DNA of 64,000 nt from DASUPK01 sp963744105. Lineage in GTDB: Bacteria > Actinomycetota > Thermoleophilia > Solirubrobacterales > 70-9. A program made the position numbers and the translations under genes. The first letter of the stretch is position 1. Every line of letters starts with the position of its first letter. Location of the stretch: contig CAVUSJ010000006.1 in assembly GCA_963744105.1 (NCBI GenBank), positions 124,001 through 188,000 on the forward strand. Direction: 5' to 3'. Positions 39,579 to 47,975 of this stretch are shown here, one piece after another. The notes under the pieces are model-generated. The model saw nothing but the letters and a program-made list of their open reading frames with translations, made no database searches and was not told the origin of the DNA.

Positions 39579-40183
39579 TGGCGGTTTCCGCCTCAGAGGT
39601 GAAGGCCCTGCGCGAGAAGACCGGTGCGCCGATGATGGACGTGAAGAAGGCGCTCGAGGAGGCCGAGGGCGACGAGCAGAAGGCCATCGAGATCCTCCGC
39701 AAGAAGGGCCAGGCATCCGCCGCGAAACGCAGCGGACGCGGCACCGAGGAGGGCGTGGTCGAGGCCTACATCCACGCGGACGCCCGCAAGGGAACCCTCG
39801 TGGAAGTGCAATGCGAGACCGACTTCGTGGCGAGGAACGAGGACTTCAAGGAGTTCGCCCGGCAGGTGGCCATTCACATCACCGCGATGAACCCCGAGCA
39901 CGTTCACTTCGACGACATCCCCGAGGAGGACCTGTCCCGCGAGCGGGCGATCCTCGAGGAGAAGGCGAAGGCCGACGGCAAGCCCGACAACGTCGTCGAG
40001 AAGATCGTCGATGGCCAGATCAAGAAGTGGGCTTCCGAGCTCGTCCTCCTCGACCAGCAGCACTTCAACCAGGAGCGCTACGAGGGCAAGACGATTGAGG
40101 ATCTGCGAGCAGAGGTTGCGGCGAAGACCGGTGAGAACGTCCGCATCGCACGCTTCGCGCGCTTCGAGGTGGGGCAGGAGTAG
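39578..40183 (+). CDS. tsf: Elongation factor Ts
   Basis: Guanine-nucleotide exchange factor for EF-Tu; 201 residues, the short form as in Thermus. The N-terminal UBA-like helix bundle with VKALREKTGAPMMDVKKALEEA and the core signature QCETDFVARNEDF are complete. The second core subdomain is reduced. It is co-translated with rpsB by a one-base overlap. Confidence 0.96.
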   Translation: MAVSASEVKALREKTGAPMMDVKKALEEAEGDEQKAIEILRKKGQASAAKRSGRGTEEGVVEAYIHADARKGTLVEVQCETDFVARNEDFKEFARQVAIHITAMNPEHVHFDDIPEEDLSRERAILEEKAKADGKPDNVVEKIVDGQIKKWASELVLLDQQHFNQERYEGKTIEDLRAEVAAKTGENVRIARFARFEVGQE

Positions 40184-40188
40184 CCGGC

Positions 40189-40944
40189 TTGGCCGAGGCG
40201 GCCTTCAACCGCATCCTGCTGAAGCTGTCCGGGGAGGCCCTGATGGGCGACCTCGCCTACGGGACCGATCCGGAGCAGATCGAGCGCATCGCCAATCAGG
40301 TCCGCGAGGTGCGGGCGCACGAGGTCGACGTGGCGATCGTCGTCGGCGCGGGCAACATCTACCGCGGGCTCGAGGGCGCGGCCGAGGGCATGGACCGCGC
40401 AACCGCCGACTACATGGGCATGCTCGCCACGGTTCTCAACGCCCTGACCCTCCAGGATGCGCTCGAGAAGGTCGGTGTCGACACGCGGGTCCTGTCGGCG
40501 ATGGCGGTCACCGAGGTCGCCGAGCCCTACATCCGCCGCCGCGCGATCCGGCACCTGGAGAAGGGCCGTGCGGTCATCTTCGCCGCGGGCACCGGCAATC
40601 CGTTCTTCACGACCGACACAGCGGCGGCGCTGCGGGCGCTGGAGATCCATGCCGAGGCGATCCTGATGGCGAAGAACGGGGTGGAGGGCGTCTACAGCGC
40701 CGATCCGTCGATCGACCCGTCCGCCGAGTTCCTCCCGGAGATCAGCCACCGCCAGGCGATCGAGCGGGGGCTGCGCGTCATGGACTCGACCGCCCTCTCG
40801 CTCTGTATGGACAACGACCTGCCCATCTATGTCTTCAACATGGCGGACGAGCGCAACATAGATAGGATCGTCAGCGGAGAGAGGGTCGGGACTCTGGTGT
40901 CCTCGAAGCCCGCGACGGAGCCAACTCCGGGGGTGCCCAGCTGA
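40189..40944 (+). CDS. pyrH: UMP kinase
   Basis: Phosphorylates UMP to UDP; amino-acid-kinase fold of 251 residues. FNRILLKLSGEALMGD is the N-terminal ATP site, VVGAGNIYRG the GAGN loop, and FAAGTGNPFFTTDTAAALRA the UMP-binding segment. TTG start six bases after tsf. frr follows with a one-base overlap. Confidence 0.95.
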   Translation: MAEAAFNRILLKLSGEALMGDLAYGTDPEQIERIANQVREVRAHEVDVAIVVGAGNIYRGLEGAAEGMDRATADYMGMLATVLNALTLQDALEKVGVDTRVLSAMAVTEVAEPYIRRRAIRHLEKGRAVIFAAGTGNPFFTTDTAAALRALEIHAEAILMAKNGVEGVYSADPSIDPSAEFLPEISHRQAIERGLRVMDSTALSLCMDNDLPIYVFNMADERNIDRIVSGERVGTLVSSKPATEPTPGVPS

Positions 40945-41510
40945 TGAGCGAGATGATCGATGAGCTGATTGCGGACGCCAAGGAGCGAATGCAGAAGTCG
41001 GTCGAATCGACCCGCAACGAGCTCGCCACCGTCCGCACCGGCCGCGCCTCGCCCCACCTCCTGGACCGCCTCAACATCGACTACTACGGCGCGCAGACAC
41101 CGCTGAAGCAGCTCGCCCAGGTGGCCGCGACGGACGCCCGCATGCTCACCGTCACGCCCTACGACAAGTCGTCGATCAACACGATCGAGAAGGCGGTCAT
41201 GGAGTCCGACCTCGGCCTCACGCCTTCCAACGACGGGAACGTCATTCGGCTCCAGATCCCCGAGCTCACCGAGGAGCGCCGCAAGGAGCTCGTCAAGGTC
41301 GTCCACGGGGTCGCCGAAGATGGCCGCGTCGCCGTCCGCAACATCCGCCGCGACGTCATGCACGACCTTCGCGAGCTGAAGAAGGAGGGTGAGGCCGGCT
41401 CGGACGAGGAGCACCACGGCGAGACCGACTTGCAGAAGGCGACCGACGGCGCGATAGGCGAGATCGACTCGCTGCTCAAGGGCAAGGAAGAGGAGATCAT
41501 GGAGGTCTAG
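40944..41510 (+). CDS. frr: Ribosome recycling factor
   Basis: Splits post-termination ribosomes with EF-G. The 188-residue protein has the family start EMIDELIADAKERMQKSVE, the RTGRASPHLLDRLNIDYYG core, and EERRKELVKVVHGVAEDGRVAVRNIRRD. Length is normal. It overlaps pyrH by one base (TGATG) and belongs to the rpsB operon. Confidence 0.96.
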   Translation: MSEMIDELIADAKERMQKSVESTRNELATVRTGRASPHLLDRLNIDYYGAQTPLKQLAQVAATDARMLTVTPYDKSSINTIEKAVMESDLGLTPSNDGNVIRLQIPELTEERRKELVKVVHGVAEDGRVAVRNIRRDVMHDLRELKKEGEAGSDEEHHGETDLQKATDGAIGEIDSLLKGKEEEIMEV

Positions 41511-41540
41511 GCTCCGGCCGGACCCGATCTCCCCTCCCGA

Positions 41541-42209
41541 ATGCCAGCCGACTACGTCGCGATCATCACCGACGGGAATGGGCGCTGGGCTCAACAGCGA
41601 GGCCTGCCCGTCATCGAGGGACACCAGGCGGGCGCCGACGCCGTCAAGGCGCGGCTGCGCGACGCGGCCGAGTTCGGCATCAAGGAGCTCACCGTCTACT
41701 CGTTCTCGACCGAGAACTGGACCCGTCCCAAGGAGGAGGTCGAGGGCCTGATGGCGATGTTCACCGAGCGGATCGACCGCGAGACTCCCGAGCTGGACGA
41801 GGAGGGCGTCCGGATGCGCTTCATCGGCCGGCGCGAGGGAATCAGCGACCAGCTCACCCAGCGCATGGACTGGGCAGAGGAGAAGACCGATGGGAACGAG
41901 CGCATCACGCTCTTCGTCGCCTTCAACTACGGCGGCCGCGCGGAGATCGTCGACGCGGCGGCGAAGTACCAGGGCGGCGGGGAGGAGGAGTTCCAGAAGC
42001 ACCTCTACGCGCCGGAGATGCACGAGCCGGACCTACTGATCCGCACCAGCGGCGAGCAGCGGATCTCGAACTACCTGCTCTGGCAGTGCGCGTATTCGGA
42101 GTTCGTCTTCCGAGACGAGCTCTGGCCGGACTTCACGCGCGAGGCCTTCGAGGCCTCGCTGGCCGAGTACGAGGATCGACAGCGGCGCTTCGGGGCGCGG
42201 GCGGAATGA
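41541..42209 (+). CDS. uppS: Undecaprenyl diphosphate synthase (Z-type prenyltransferase)
   Basis: Elongates farnesyl diphosphate with cis isoprene units to form the lipid carrier for peptidoglycan. The 222-residue protein has YVAIITDGNGRWAQQRGLP with the catalytic Asp, YSFSTENWTRP, and the C-terminal DLLIRTSGEQRISNYLLWQ. The usual IMDGNGRW reads ITDGNGRW, a mild change. ATG start; its end overlaps cdsA by four bases. Confidence 0.94.
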   Translation: MPADYVAIITDGNGRWAQQRGLPVIEGHQAGADAVKARLRDAAEFGIKELTVYSFSTENWTRPKEEVEGLMAMFTERIDRETPELDEEGVRMRFIGRREGISDQLTQRMDWAEEKTDGNERITLFVAFNYGGRAEIVDAAAKYQGGGEEEFQKHLYAPEMHEPDLLIRTSGEQRISNYLLWQCAYSEFVFRDELWPDFTREAFEASLAEYEDRQRRFGARAE

Positions 42210-43192
42210 TCGAGGACCTCGAGCCGCCCTCGTTCCAGTTCGGTCGCGAGCGCGAGCGGGAGCCCGAGGAGCCACCGGCGCGCGAGCGCGAGCCCGACTA
42301 CGGGGAGGAGGAGCCCTTCGAGCCCGAGATCGTCGTCCGGCGGGTCGAGGAGGAGCCGGAGCGCTTGCCCGGCCGCTTCCGCCGGCTCATCCCCGAGATG
42401 TCGGAGACGACCGCCCGGGTCGTCGTGGCGATCCCCTGGGTCATCTTCGCGATCGCGATCGTCGGCGCGGGAGGGCTGCTGTTCACCCTCGCTCTGGTCG
42501 TGCTCGCCATCCTCGGCCTGCGCGAGTTCTTCCGGATGGCGGAGCCCGAGCAGCCGATCATGCTGCCCGCCTACGCGGTCGCGGCGGGGATGGTGATCGC
42601 GGCTCACTACGGGACCGCATTTCAGATCCTGCTGGTCTTCGCCGCGATCTTCCCCCTGGCCTTCGCCTTCGCCGCAGCGCGGCGATCCCACGAGGCGATC
42701 ACGATCTCGATCGCGTTCACGATCCTCGGCGTCGCCTGGATGGGGATCGGCTTCTCCCATGCGGTACTGCTCCGCGACCTCCCGCTGCACGGCGGCGCCC
42801 TGCTGATCGACGTCCTTGTGGCGACCTTCCTCGGCGACACGGCCGCCTACGCGGCGGGGCGCCTCTTCGGGACGCGCAAGATCACGCCGCGAATCTCACC
42901 CAACAAGACGCTGGAGGGCGGCATCGGGGGCTTCATCGGGGCGACCCTCGGCTTCTGGTTCGCCGGCCTCTACCAGGACTGGCTGCCGGGAATCGACGCG
43001 CTGCTGATGGGGATGGCGATCGGGGTGATCGCGCCAATCGGGGACCTGTTCGCATCCCTGATCAAGCGTGACCTCGGCGTCAAGGACACGGGCCGGCTCT
43101 TCGGCCCCCACGGAGGCCTGATCGACCGCCTCGACGCCGTGCTCTTCACCGTCGTCGTGGGCTATTACCTCTCGGTCGCCTTCGTCTACTGA
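42206..43192 (+). CDS. cdsA: Phosphatidate cytidylyltransferase
   Basis: Makes CDP-diacylglycerol for all phospholipids. A charged cytoplasmic N-terminus of about 70 residues rich in Glu, Arg and Pro precedes roughly eight membrane segments. The family signature SLIKRDLGVKDTGRLFGPHGG followed by DRLDA is present, with the usual PGHGG written as GPHGG. The ATG overlapping the uppS stop (ATGA) is preferred over a longer upstream frame, giving 328 residues. It ends the uninterrupted part of the rpsB operon; dxr, its normal follower, is 4.9 kb away. Confidence 0.93.
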   Translation: MIEDLEPPSFQFGREREREPEEPPAREREPDYGEEEPFEPEIVVRRVEEEPERLPGRFRRLIPEMSETTARVVVAIPWVIFAIAIVGAGGLLFTLALVVLAILGLREFFRMAEPEQPIMLPAYAVAAGMVIAAHYGTAFQILLVFAAIFPLAFAFAAARRSHEAITISIAFTILGVAWMGIGFSHAVLLRDLPLHGGALLIDVLVATFLGDTAAYAAGRLFGTRKITPRISPNKTLEGGIGGFIGATLGFWFAGLYQDWLPGIDALLMGMAIGVIAPIGDLFASLIKRDLGVKDTGRLFGPHGGLIDRLDAVLFTVVVGYYLSVAFVY

Positions 43193-43488
43193 GACCTGGC
43201 GGCCTCGGCCAGGTCGAGGGAGATCCCGAGCTTGCGCTCGAACTCGGCGCGGTCGAAGAAGATCCGGTTCTAGGACGCACGGGCCCGCGAGAATCGCCCC
43301 GTGTCGCCTTTGTTCCTCTATGCAGGGAAAAGGTGACCGCTCGGGGACCGTTTACGCCCCTTCACGCAGGGGAGTAGCGGAAGATTTGGGGTCCACTTTG
43401 GGCTAGAGGCTCTCGCCCACAACGCAGGCAGCGAACGGTCCTCGTCGGCCCGGTGGAGCAATGGGTCCGGGCATCACCACCGCTTCGC
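43193..43488. other. Gene-free stretch after cdsA with coding scraps
   Basis: This is the left border of the accessory region. On the minus strand next to cdsA, 43190-43272 reads NRIFFDRAEFERKLGISLDL and then a stop, a likely C-terminal scrap of a lost gene. At 43385-43402 is TTTGGGGTCCACTTTGGG, nearly repeated at 46331-46348. I see no intact gene. Confidence 0.5.
43385..43402 (+). repeat. Integrase-end-like repeat, left copy
   Basis: Eighteen bases starting TTTGGGGTCCACTT, matching 46331-46348 except at two positions. The right copy directly follows a recombinase stop codon, so both probably derive from the ends of integrated elements. Confidence 0.5.
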
Positions 43489-43884
43489 ATGGAAGGCAGC
43501 GGCTATGTTTCGCCGGTGCCCTCCCGCAGGCGTGAGTTCCAGCTCAGGGTAGATCCCGAAGGTTCGCGTCGTGCTGCCAAAAGGGCACTCAAGGAGCTCG
43601 GCTGGGAGTTCGAGCCGGACGGAGATAGCCTCGCAACCAAGGAGGATCCCGTACAGCTGTGCTGCTCCGTGTCGCCGGTGGAGGCGACCATCGGCTTTCA
43701 GGCGAGCCACGAAGGCACCCTGGTAGACATCGAGGTCTCGGTTCCCGGCTTCGGCCCGCCTGCACAGCGCCAGCTGGCCGACCGCGCCGCAGGTCTGGAG
43801 CAGAGGATCACGCGGTGGGCGTTGGGGGACTCCTCGGATGGGCCGGGGAGGACTCGAACCTCCGACCTACGGATCATGAGCTGA
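43489..43884 (+). CDS. Hypothetical protein whose C-terminus is read from a tRNA fragment
   Basis: A 131-residue frame. The core (VDPEGSRRAAKRALKELGWEF ... DIEVSVPGFGPPAQRQLAD) looks like a folded alpha/beta protein with normal codon bias. The last residues GPGRTRTSDLRIMS come from reading the antisense of a tRNA 3' half, so the original C-terminus was probably lost or replaced when DNA inserted. A GTG at 43516 is an alternative start. I do not recognise the family. Confidence 0.5.
   Translation: MEGSGYVSPVPSRRREFQLRVDPEGSRRAAKRALKELGWEFEPDGDSLATKEDPVQLCCSVSPVEATIGFQASHEGTLVDIEVSVPGFGPPAQRQLADRAAGLEQRITRWALGDSSDGPGRTRTSDLRIMS
43839..43880 (-). pseudogene. 3' half of a tRNA-Met(CAT): integration scar
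   Basis: On the minus strand the segment begins with a CTCATGA anticodon loop, then TCCGT as the 3' anticodon strand, a variable loop, a perfect T arm (GGAGG/CCTCC around TTCGAGT) and the 3' acceptor strand CCGGCCC with discriminator A. The 5' half is missing: upstream bases cannot pair with TCCGT. Tyrosine recombinases commonly use the anticodon loop to 3' end of tRNA genes as attachment sites, so this is best read as an att remnant. Confidence 0.75.
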
Positions 43885-44240
43885 GGCAACCCATGCTTCT
43901 CGGCGCCGCTGTGCTCCCGCCAGCGGCTCCGGCCTAGACGCCCCGGTTTTCCTGGGTTCGGTACCCGGATCGGTACCCACGGGATCGGATGGCGGTACCC
44001 ATCCCGCCCTCACGCATAGAGGGCTGATTCAGGCACCGCCGCTTTGCATGGAAAGCGAGGGTCTTCGCTCTCGCTCGACCGTGACGCTACGCGCGCCTAC
44101 TCAAGACCGGGGTCGGTCAAATATCAGCCTTGACGGTCTTGACACGTCTGGTTTACCGTCAACGCCAACAGAGTGGTGCTCGGATAGACGGTCATCCGTT
44201 TGGGGGAAGTGCCGTCACACATAGGGAGAAGGGAACAACC
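43885..44240. other. Gene-free stretch with GGTACCC repeats and a possible promoter
   Basis: Three GGTACCC heptamers lie at about 43959-44000, close to the tRNA scar, and may be remnants of recombinase arm sites or of an integrase 3' end. TTGACG at 44130-44135 and TTTACC at 44152-44157, with a 16-base spacer, may be the promoter of the propeller/RTX gene. I see nothing else. Confidence 0.4.
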
Positions 44241-45512
44241 ATGGCGTTCAGACGCAGGACGGTTCTCGCCTTCGCGGCTGCTTGCAGCATGCTTTCCGCG
44301 ACGGCGATCTCCGCACAGGCTTCCGAGTGGCAGATAGGTGACGTGTTCGCGAACACCCCGGCCGGCTCCACTGCGGTCAAGGTGTACGACAACAGTGGCA
44401 ACTTCAAGGAGGAGTTCGGCTCGGCCGGACTCTCGGGCGAGGGAACTGGCTGCGCCTTCAATGCCAGCCACGACCTCTACGCGACGTTCTTCCAGCTCAA
44501 CGAGACACACAAATTCACGAACGCGCACCCGCACTCGGACGTGCAGACGATCAGCAACCCGGGGACCAACGAGTCCATCGTCTTCGACTCGGCGGGGAAC
44601 TTCTACATCGGCATCGCCGACCCCTCCGCCAGTGACATCGTGCGCAAGTACGACCCAGCCGGCAACCTGCTCGACAGCTACACCAACCTGGACACCGACA
44701 GAGGAGCGGACTGGATCGATCTCGCCGCCGACCAGCACACGCTGTTCTACGACGGCGAGGGCAACGTCGTCAGGCGCTACGACCTCACCACCCACACCCA
44801 GCTCCCGGACTTCGCGACGCTCCCCGGCGGCGGCAACGCCTTCGCCGTTCGCGTCCTTCCGCCCGGGGACGGCAGTGGCGGTGTCCTCGTCGCCGATGGC
44901 AGCGACATCAAGCGGCTCGACGCCTCGGGGAACGTGGTCCAGACCTACGACGTGCCGACCGTGGGTCAGTGGTTCGCGCTCAACCTCGACCCGAACGGGA
45001 CCTCGTTCTGGTCCGCTGACATCTCCGGCGGAACCGTCTACCGCTTCAACATCGCCTCGGGCGCGGTTGAGGTGGGACCGATCCAGGCGCATCCCTCCGA
45101 GGTTGCGGGGCTGTGCGTGCTGGGCGAGCTGACGGCCGCGGTCCCGCCGGCGGGGAAGCCGCTCTCGGCCAAGGCACGGTCGTGTCAGGGCAAGCAAGGA
45201 ACAATCATCGGCACCTCGGGAGCCGACACGCTGGTAGGCACCAAAGGCCGCGATGTGATCATCGGCCTCGGTGGCAAGGACGTCCTCAAGGGATTGAACG
45301 GGAACGACTTCCTCTGTGGCGGTCGTGGGCCCGACAACCTCCGCGGTGGCGCCGGCAGCGACATCCTGATCGGAGGCGCCGGTCCGGACAGACTGGATGG
45401 TGGCGGGAGCCGCGATCACCTGTTCGGAGGGACGCCGAATGCCCCGCCGCAGAACGCGGTGGACACCTGCAAGGGCCAAGGCGACACGAAGAGGAATTGC
45501 GAGAGGGGCTAG
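44241..45512 (+). CDS. Secreted beta-propeller protein with RTX-type calcium-binding C-terminus
   Basis: A 423-residue exported protein. The signal peptide covers about residues 1-27 (LAFAAACSMLSATAISAQAS). Residues about 30-295 form NHL/SMP-30-like propeller repeats such as YDNSGNFKEEFG, FDSAGNFYIGIAD and YDPAGNLLDSY. Residues about 320-395 carry hemolysin-type nonapeptides: GTSGADTLVG, GLGGKDVLKG, GGAGSDILIGGAGPDRLDGG. Cys residues flank the RTX block. GGGAGAAGGG precedes the ATG. It is cargo of the accessory region between cdsA and dxr. A calcium-stabilised surface or secreted binding protein is inferred. Confidence 0.82.
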   Translation: MAFRRRTVLAFAAACSMLSATAISAQASEWQIGDVFANTPAGSTAVKVYDNSGNFKEEFGSAGLSGEGTGCAFNASHDLYATFFQLNETHKFTNAHPHSDVQTISNPGTNESIVFDSAGNFYIGIADPSASDIVRKYDPAGNLLDSYTNLDTDRGADWIDLAADQHTLFYDGEGNVVRRYDLTTHTQLPDFATLPGGGNAFAVRVLPPGDGSGGVLVADGSDIKRLDASGNVVQTYDVPTVGQWFALNLDPNGTSFWSADISGGTVYRFNIASGAVEVGPIQAHPSEVAGLCVLGELTAAVPPAGKPLSAKARSCQGKQGTIIGTSGADTLVGTKGRDVIIGLGGKDVLKGLNGNDFLCGGRGPDNLRGGAGSDILIGGAGPDRLDGGGSRDHLFGGTPNAPPQNAVDTCKGQGDTKRNCERG

Positions 45513-45621
45513 TCAGCTCTCCCACGCAAGGTCGGAACGGTGCCGCCTCACGCGCTTCCGGTCGCGGGAGGCGGCCTGCCGACCACACGGCGCGCCGGTA
45601 AGAGCGCATCGCCTCAGGGCT

Positions 45622-45787
45622 CCTGAAGAGCTCCACCGTGCCGATCGGGGTTGCCGGCCAACGGTCCCGCATCGAGAATTTCCGGCACCTCAACAATGAG
45701 GAGCGCGGGCGACTGATCGCCTCCTGCCGATTGCGCCGGCCGCTCGGCGATCTGTGGCAACTGCTGATCGCGACCAACACCCTGTGA
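45622..45787 (+). pseudogene. Tyrosine recombinase fragment (start of catalytic domain)
   Basis: The frame reads ...RIENFRHLNNEERGRLIASC followed by a short LGDLWQLLIATNTL and a stop. It resembles the phage-integrase segment with the pattern FL-x-EER-x-RL-x-ACR and a following hydrophobic helix, which precedes the catalytic Arg. It breaks off before that Arg. The 397 bases between the RTX gene and the next small gene hold nothing else that I can support. Confidence 0.5.
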
Positions 45788-45909
45788 ACACAGAGGCTTC
45801 CAGCTCCGGATGGGCCGAGTGTTAGGAAAGCGCCGCTTTGGACGAAAAGCGGCGGTTCCGTCAAGCCCCCAGGACGCCCGACAGCCTCTTTAGCGCCTCG
45901 TCCTCGCGC

Positions 45910-46155
45910 TCACTCCGCCTCGTAGTGCTCGGCTGCCCAGGGTCGCCCACTCTGAGACCACTCGATGATCCGCTCGCGGTGAAGGAGCCACGCCTGTCGC
46001 CGCTCCTCCTCGGAGGCGAAGTTGGAGCGCTCTCGCCTGAACTCCTTGGTCCCCCCGTCATTCGGCCAGTTCGGGCCGATGTACGGACCACAAAGCAACT
46101 CCATCTCTTGATCCCAGGTCAGCTCAAAGGGAATGTCGTCGCGGATCCGCGCCAT
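45910..46155 (-). CDS. Hypothetical 81-residue protein
   Basis: Product starts MARIRDDIPFELTWDQEMEL and is rich in Trp, Glu and Arg, ending RPWAAEHYEAE. Codon bias is normal and a stop is in place. It lies between the two recombinase fragments on the opposite strand, so it is probably cargo of a decayed element. No family is recognised. A longer upstream frame exists but joins unrelated fragments, so the inner ATG is preferred. Confidence 0.55.
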   Translation of the reverse strand: MARIRDDIPFELTWDQEMELLCGPYIGPNWPNDGGTKEFRRERSNFASEEERRQAWLLHRERIIEWSQSGRPWAAEHYEAE

Positions 46156-46217
46156 CAGGAGCGCACCCGCGGTCCCGCCCTGAGGTTCTCGATGCCGGAG
46201 TCCCAGGCCGTGGCAAG

Positions 46218-46330
46218 GTCGAAACAAACATGGGGGACACGCCGACCACGATCTTGAGCACCTATGCACATCTGCTGCCGCAGTCCGACGAGATAGCCGC
46301 AGAGCGCGTGGCGGCCGTGCTCTCGGCCTA
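46218..46330 (+). pseudogene. Tyrosine recombinase C-terminal fragment
   Basis: The frame reads MGDTPTTILSTYAHLLPQSD and continues with EIAAERVAAVLSA to a stop. This matches the end of phage-type integrases, where MGH-x(5)-T-x2-TYAHLLP surrounds the catalytic His and Tyr; here the His position is Asp. The rest of the catalytic domain is absent. With the fragment at 45622-45787 it may come from one split integrase or from two. Confidence 0.7.
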
Positions 46331-46348
46331 GTTTGGGGTCCACTTCGG
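46331..46348 (+). repeat. Integrase-end-like repeat, right copy
   Basis: TTTGGGGTCCACTTCGGG immediately follows the recombinase stop codon and nearly repeats 43385-43402. A further GGTCCACTT half-copy follows within a few bases. Confidence 0.5.
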
Positions 46349-46354
46349 GTCCAC

Positions 46355-46518
46355 TTAGGCCAGTAAACCGCATTGGAATGCGGGTAAACGGAGAAGATCC
46401 AGTTCTCGACCACCTTGCCGTCCTCGACCTTGATCCGGTCGACGCCCGGGTGCTCGATCCGCCCGTGCTCACCGGTCGCGTGCGCCACCCAGCGGATGAA
46501 CAGCCGTGAATGCCATGT
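46355..46518 (-). pseudogene. SnoaL-like gene fragment
   Basis: The minus strand reads RLFIRWVAHATGEHGRIEHP and then GVDRIKVEDGKVVENWIFS. This is the characteristic second half of SnoaL-like polyketide-cyclase proteins (RW...G...G.D.I.VEDGKI.E.W). No N-terminal half or proper start is present, and one end merges with integrase-end sequence. Probably cut by the integration event. Confidence 0.55.
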
Positions 46519-47313
46519 TCAGCGTCGCCGGCGCGATTTTACGGTGCAGACCGTCAGGTCCGGCGGGGCGCCCGGGGCGGAGAGCTCGCGGGAGTGGCCG
46601 AACTTGAAGCGCCGGCCGTCGAGCTGCTCGCGCACCGGCTCGGAGATCAGCACCTCGCCGCCATCGGCGCAGTCGCCGACGCGAGCCGCGATGTTCACGT
46701 CGACCCCCAGGAAGTCGCCCTTCACCTTGCGAGGCGTACCGCGATGAACGCCGGCGCGCTGCGTGGGGCGGTAGCCCTCGACCTCGATCTCTGAGATCTC
46801 CTTCTGCGTCTGGAGGGCCGCCGAGACGGCCTGCTCGGAGTCGCTGAAGACCGCCATGGCGCCGTCGCCCAGCCGCTTGACGATGGCGCCCTTGTGGTGA
46901 GAGATCGTCTTCTGCTCGACGTCGCCGACCTTTCGGAGGATCTCCAGGGCTGCCTCGTCGCCGGCCTCGAGCGCCCAGTCCGAGAAGCCGACCAGGTCCG
47001 TGAAGAGAATCGCCACGTCAGCCGTGCCCTGCCTCCGCCGCTGCGCCTCGGAGAGCGCCTGCCAGGCCTGCAGCGCGCCCTTGCCGATCTCCCGCATGGT
47101 GCTCGGGCCCTCGGGCTGTACCCCTTGGACCAGCCGCTGCACGGCTTCGGGCATCTCGGCGGTCTCGGGCTCCCCTCCGGGGATCAACCGGCGCAGGAAG
47201 CGGGCGGTCGCCACCAGCTGGGGATTGGCGTCCGTCTTGCGAACTACGTCCCGGATGCTCTCGGAATCGAGCGGTGGATCGGGCTTCTTGCGCCTGCGCC
47301 TCCTCACGGGCAT
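46519..47313 (-). CDS. Class III adenylate/guanylate cyclase
   Basis: A 264-residue cytoplasmic nucleotide cyclase. After a basic N-terminus (MPVRRRRRKKPDPP) and a helical region, the catalytic domain starts near residue 108. It has VAILFTDLVGFSDWA with a metal-binding Asp, KGAIVKRLGDGAMAVFSD with the second metal Asp, and GDFLGVDVNIAARV, the transition-state Asn-Arg segment. No membrane or HAMP domain is present. The inner ATG at 47313 is preferred to a start 24 bases upstream. It is divergent from the small secreted protein. Its 3' end abuts the fragment zone but the domain looks complete. Confidence 0.85.
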   Translation of the reverse strand: MPVRRRRRKKPDPPLDSESIRDVVRKTDANPQLVATARFLRRLIPGGEPETAEMPEAVQRLVQGVQPEGPSTMREIGKGALQAWQALSEAQRRRQGTADVAILFTDLVGFSDWALEAGDEAALEILRKVGDVEQKTISHHKGAIVKRLGDGAMAVFSDSEQAVSAALQTQKEISEIEVEGYRPTQRAGVHRGTPRKVKGDFLGVDVNIAARVGDCADGGEVLISEPVREQLDGRRFKFGHSRELSAPGAPPDLTVCTVKSRRRR

Positions 47314-47399
47314 GAAAGCATCCTCGCATTGCCGCAACTTCTCGGCCTCATGCTGTTTCGTCAGCGAACGCTCACAACACTGAAAGGGAGTGGTTCTGG

Positions 47400-47924
47400 A
47401 TGAAGAAGCTCTTCAGCCGCCGGCCCTCCGCCGGCGCCGTGATCGGGTTCATCGCGCTCTGCGTGGCCCTTGGAGGCGGCGCTTACGCCGCGACGAGCAA
47501 GAAGGTGGAGTACAAGGGCCTGAGCAAGGACGCCCGGCTCAAGGTCCTGGGAGTCGCCTCCACCAACGCCCAGACGGGCACGACGCCCTGTGACCCGGCC
47601 AGCTCGTCGACGTTCACGAAGTGCACCTCGGTGGACGTCAACGGCTCGACCGGCTTCCCGCGCAAGTACTTCGTCGTCGCCAATGGCAACGTCGACGGTG
47701 GTGGCGCCGCAGCAAAGGGTGTGTGCCATCTCGAGATCGACGGTCAGGAGATCAACGGCACGAAGACCAACGTGCACGACCCAGGCTCGGGAACCGCGTC
47801 GTTCGGCATCAACATCGTCACCACGGGGCAGGGCGGGAAGCACACGATCGCCCTCGCCTGCACCGAGACGGTGGGCGACCTGAAGGTCCCGCAGTTCGAG
47901 CTCTCCGCGGTTCAGGTTCGATAG
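47400..47924 (+). CDS. Small secreted protein, 'ALGGGAYAA' signal family
   Basis: A 174-residue exported protein. The N-terminus MKKLFSRRPSAGAVIGFIAL followed by CVALGGGAYAA is the signal region common to many secreted proteins of this lineage. The mature part is probably all-beta, with Cys residues (TPCDPAS, KCTSVDV, GVCHLEI, LACTET) that may form disulfides. The C-terminal GGKHTIALACTETVGDLKVP region resembles the end of the broken gene at 32557-33070. A strong hairpin follows. Function unknown. Confidence 0.75.
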   Translation: MKKLFSRRPSAGAVIGFIALCVALGGGAYAATSKKVEYKGLSKDARLKVLGVASTNAQTGTTPCDPASSSTFTKCTSVDVNGSTGFPRKYFVVANGNVDGGGAAAKGVCHLEIDGQEINGTKTNVHDPGSGTASFGINIVTTGQGGKHTIALACTETVGDLKVPQFELSAVQVR

Positions 47925-47975
47925 CGGCGTAGATCATCATTAAACGGGTCGCGCTTACGCGCGCCCTCGCATCAA

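Noticed and set aside
44031..44060. Second tRNA fragment near GCTTTGCATGGAAAGC
   Set aside because: A short hairpin is possible but no T arm, variable loop or acceptor strand follows.
45910..46488. A 192-codon minus-strand gene
   Set aside because: It joins a SnoaL fragment, integrase-end DNA and an unrelated small gene; only the inner 81-residue part is kept as a gene.
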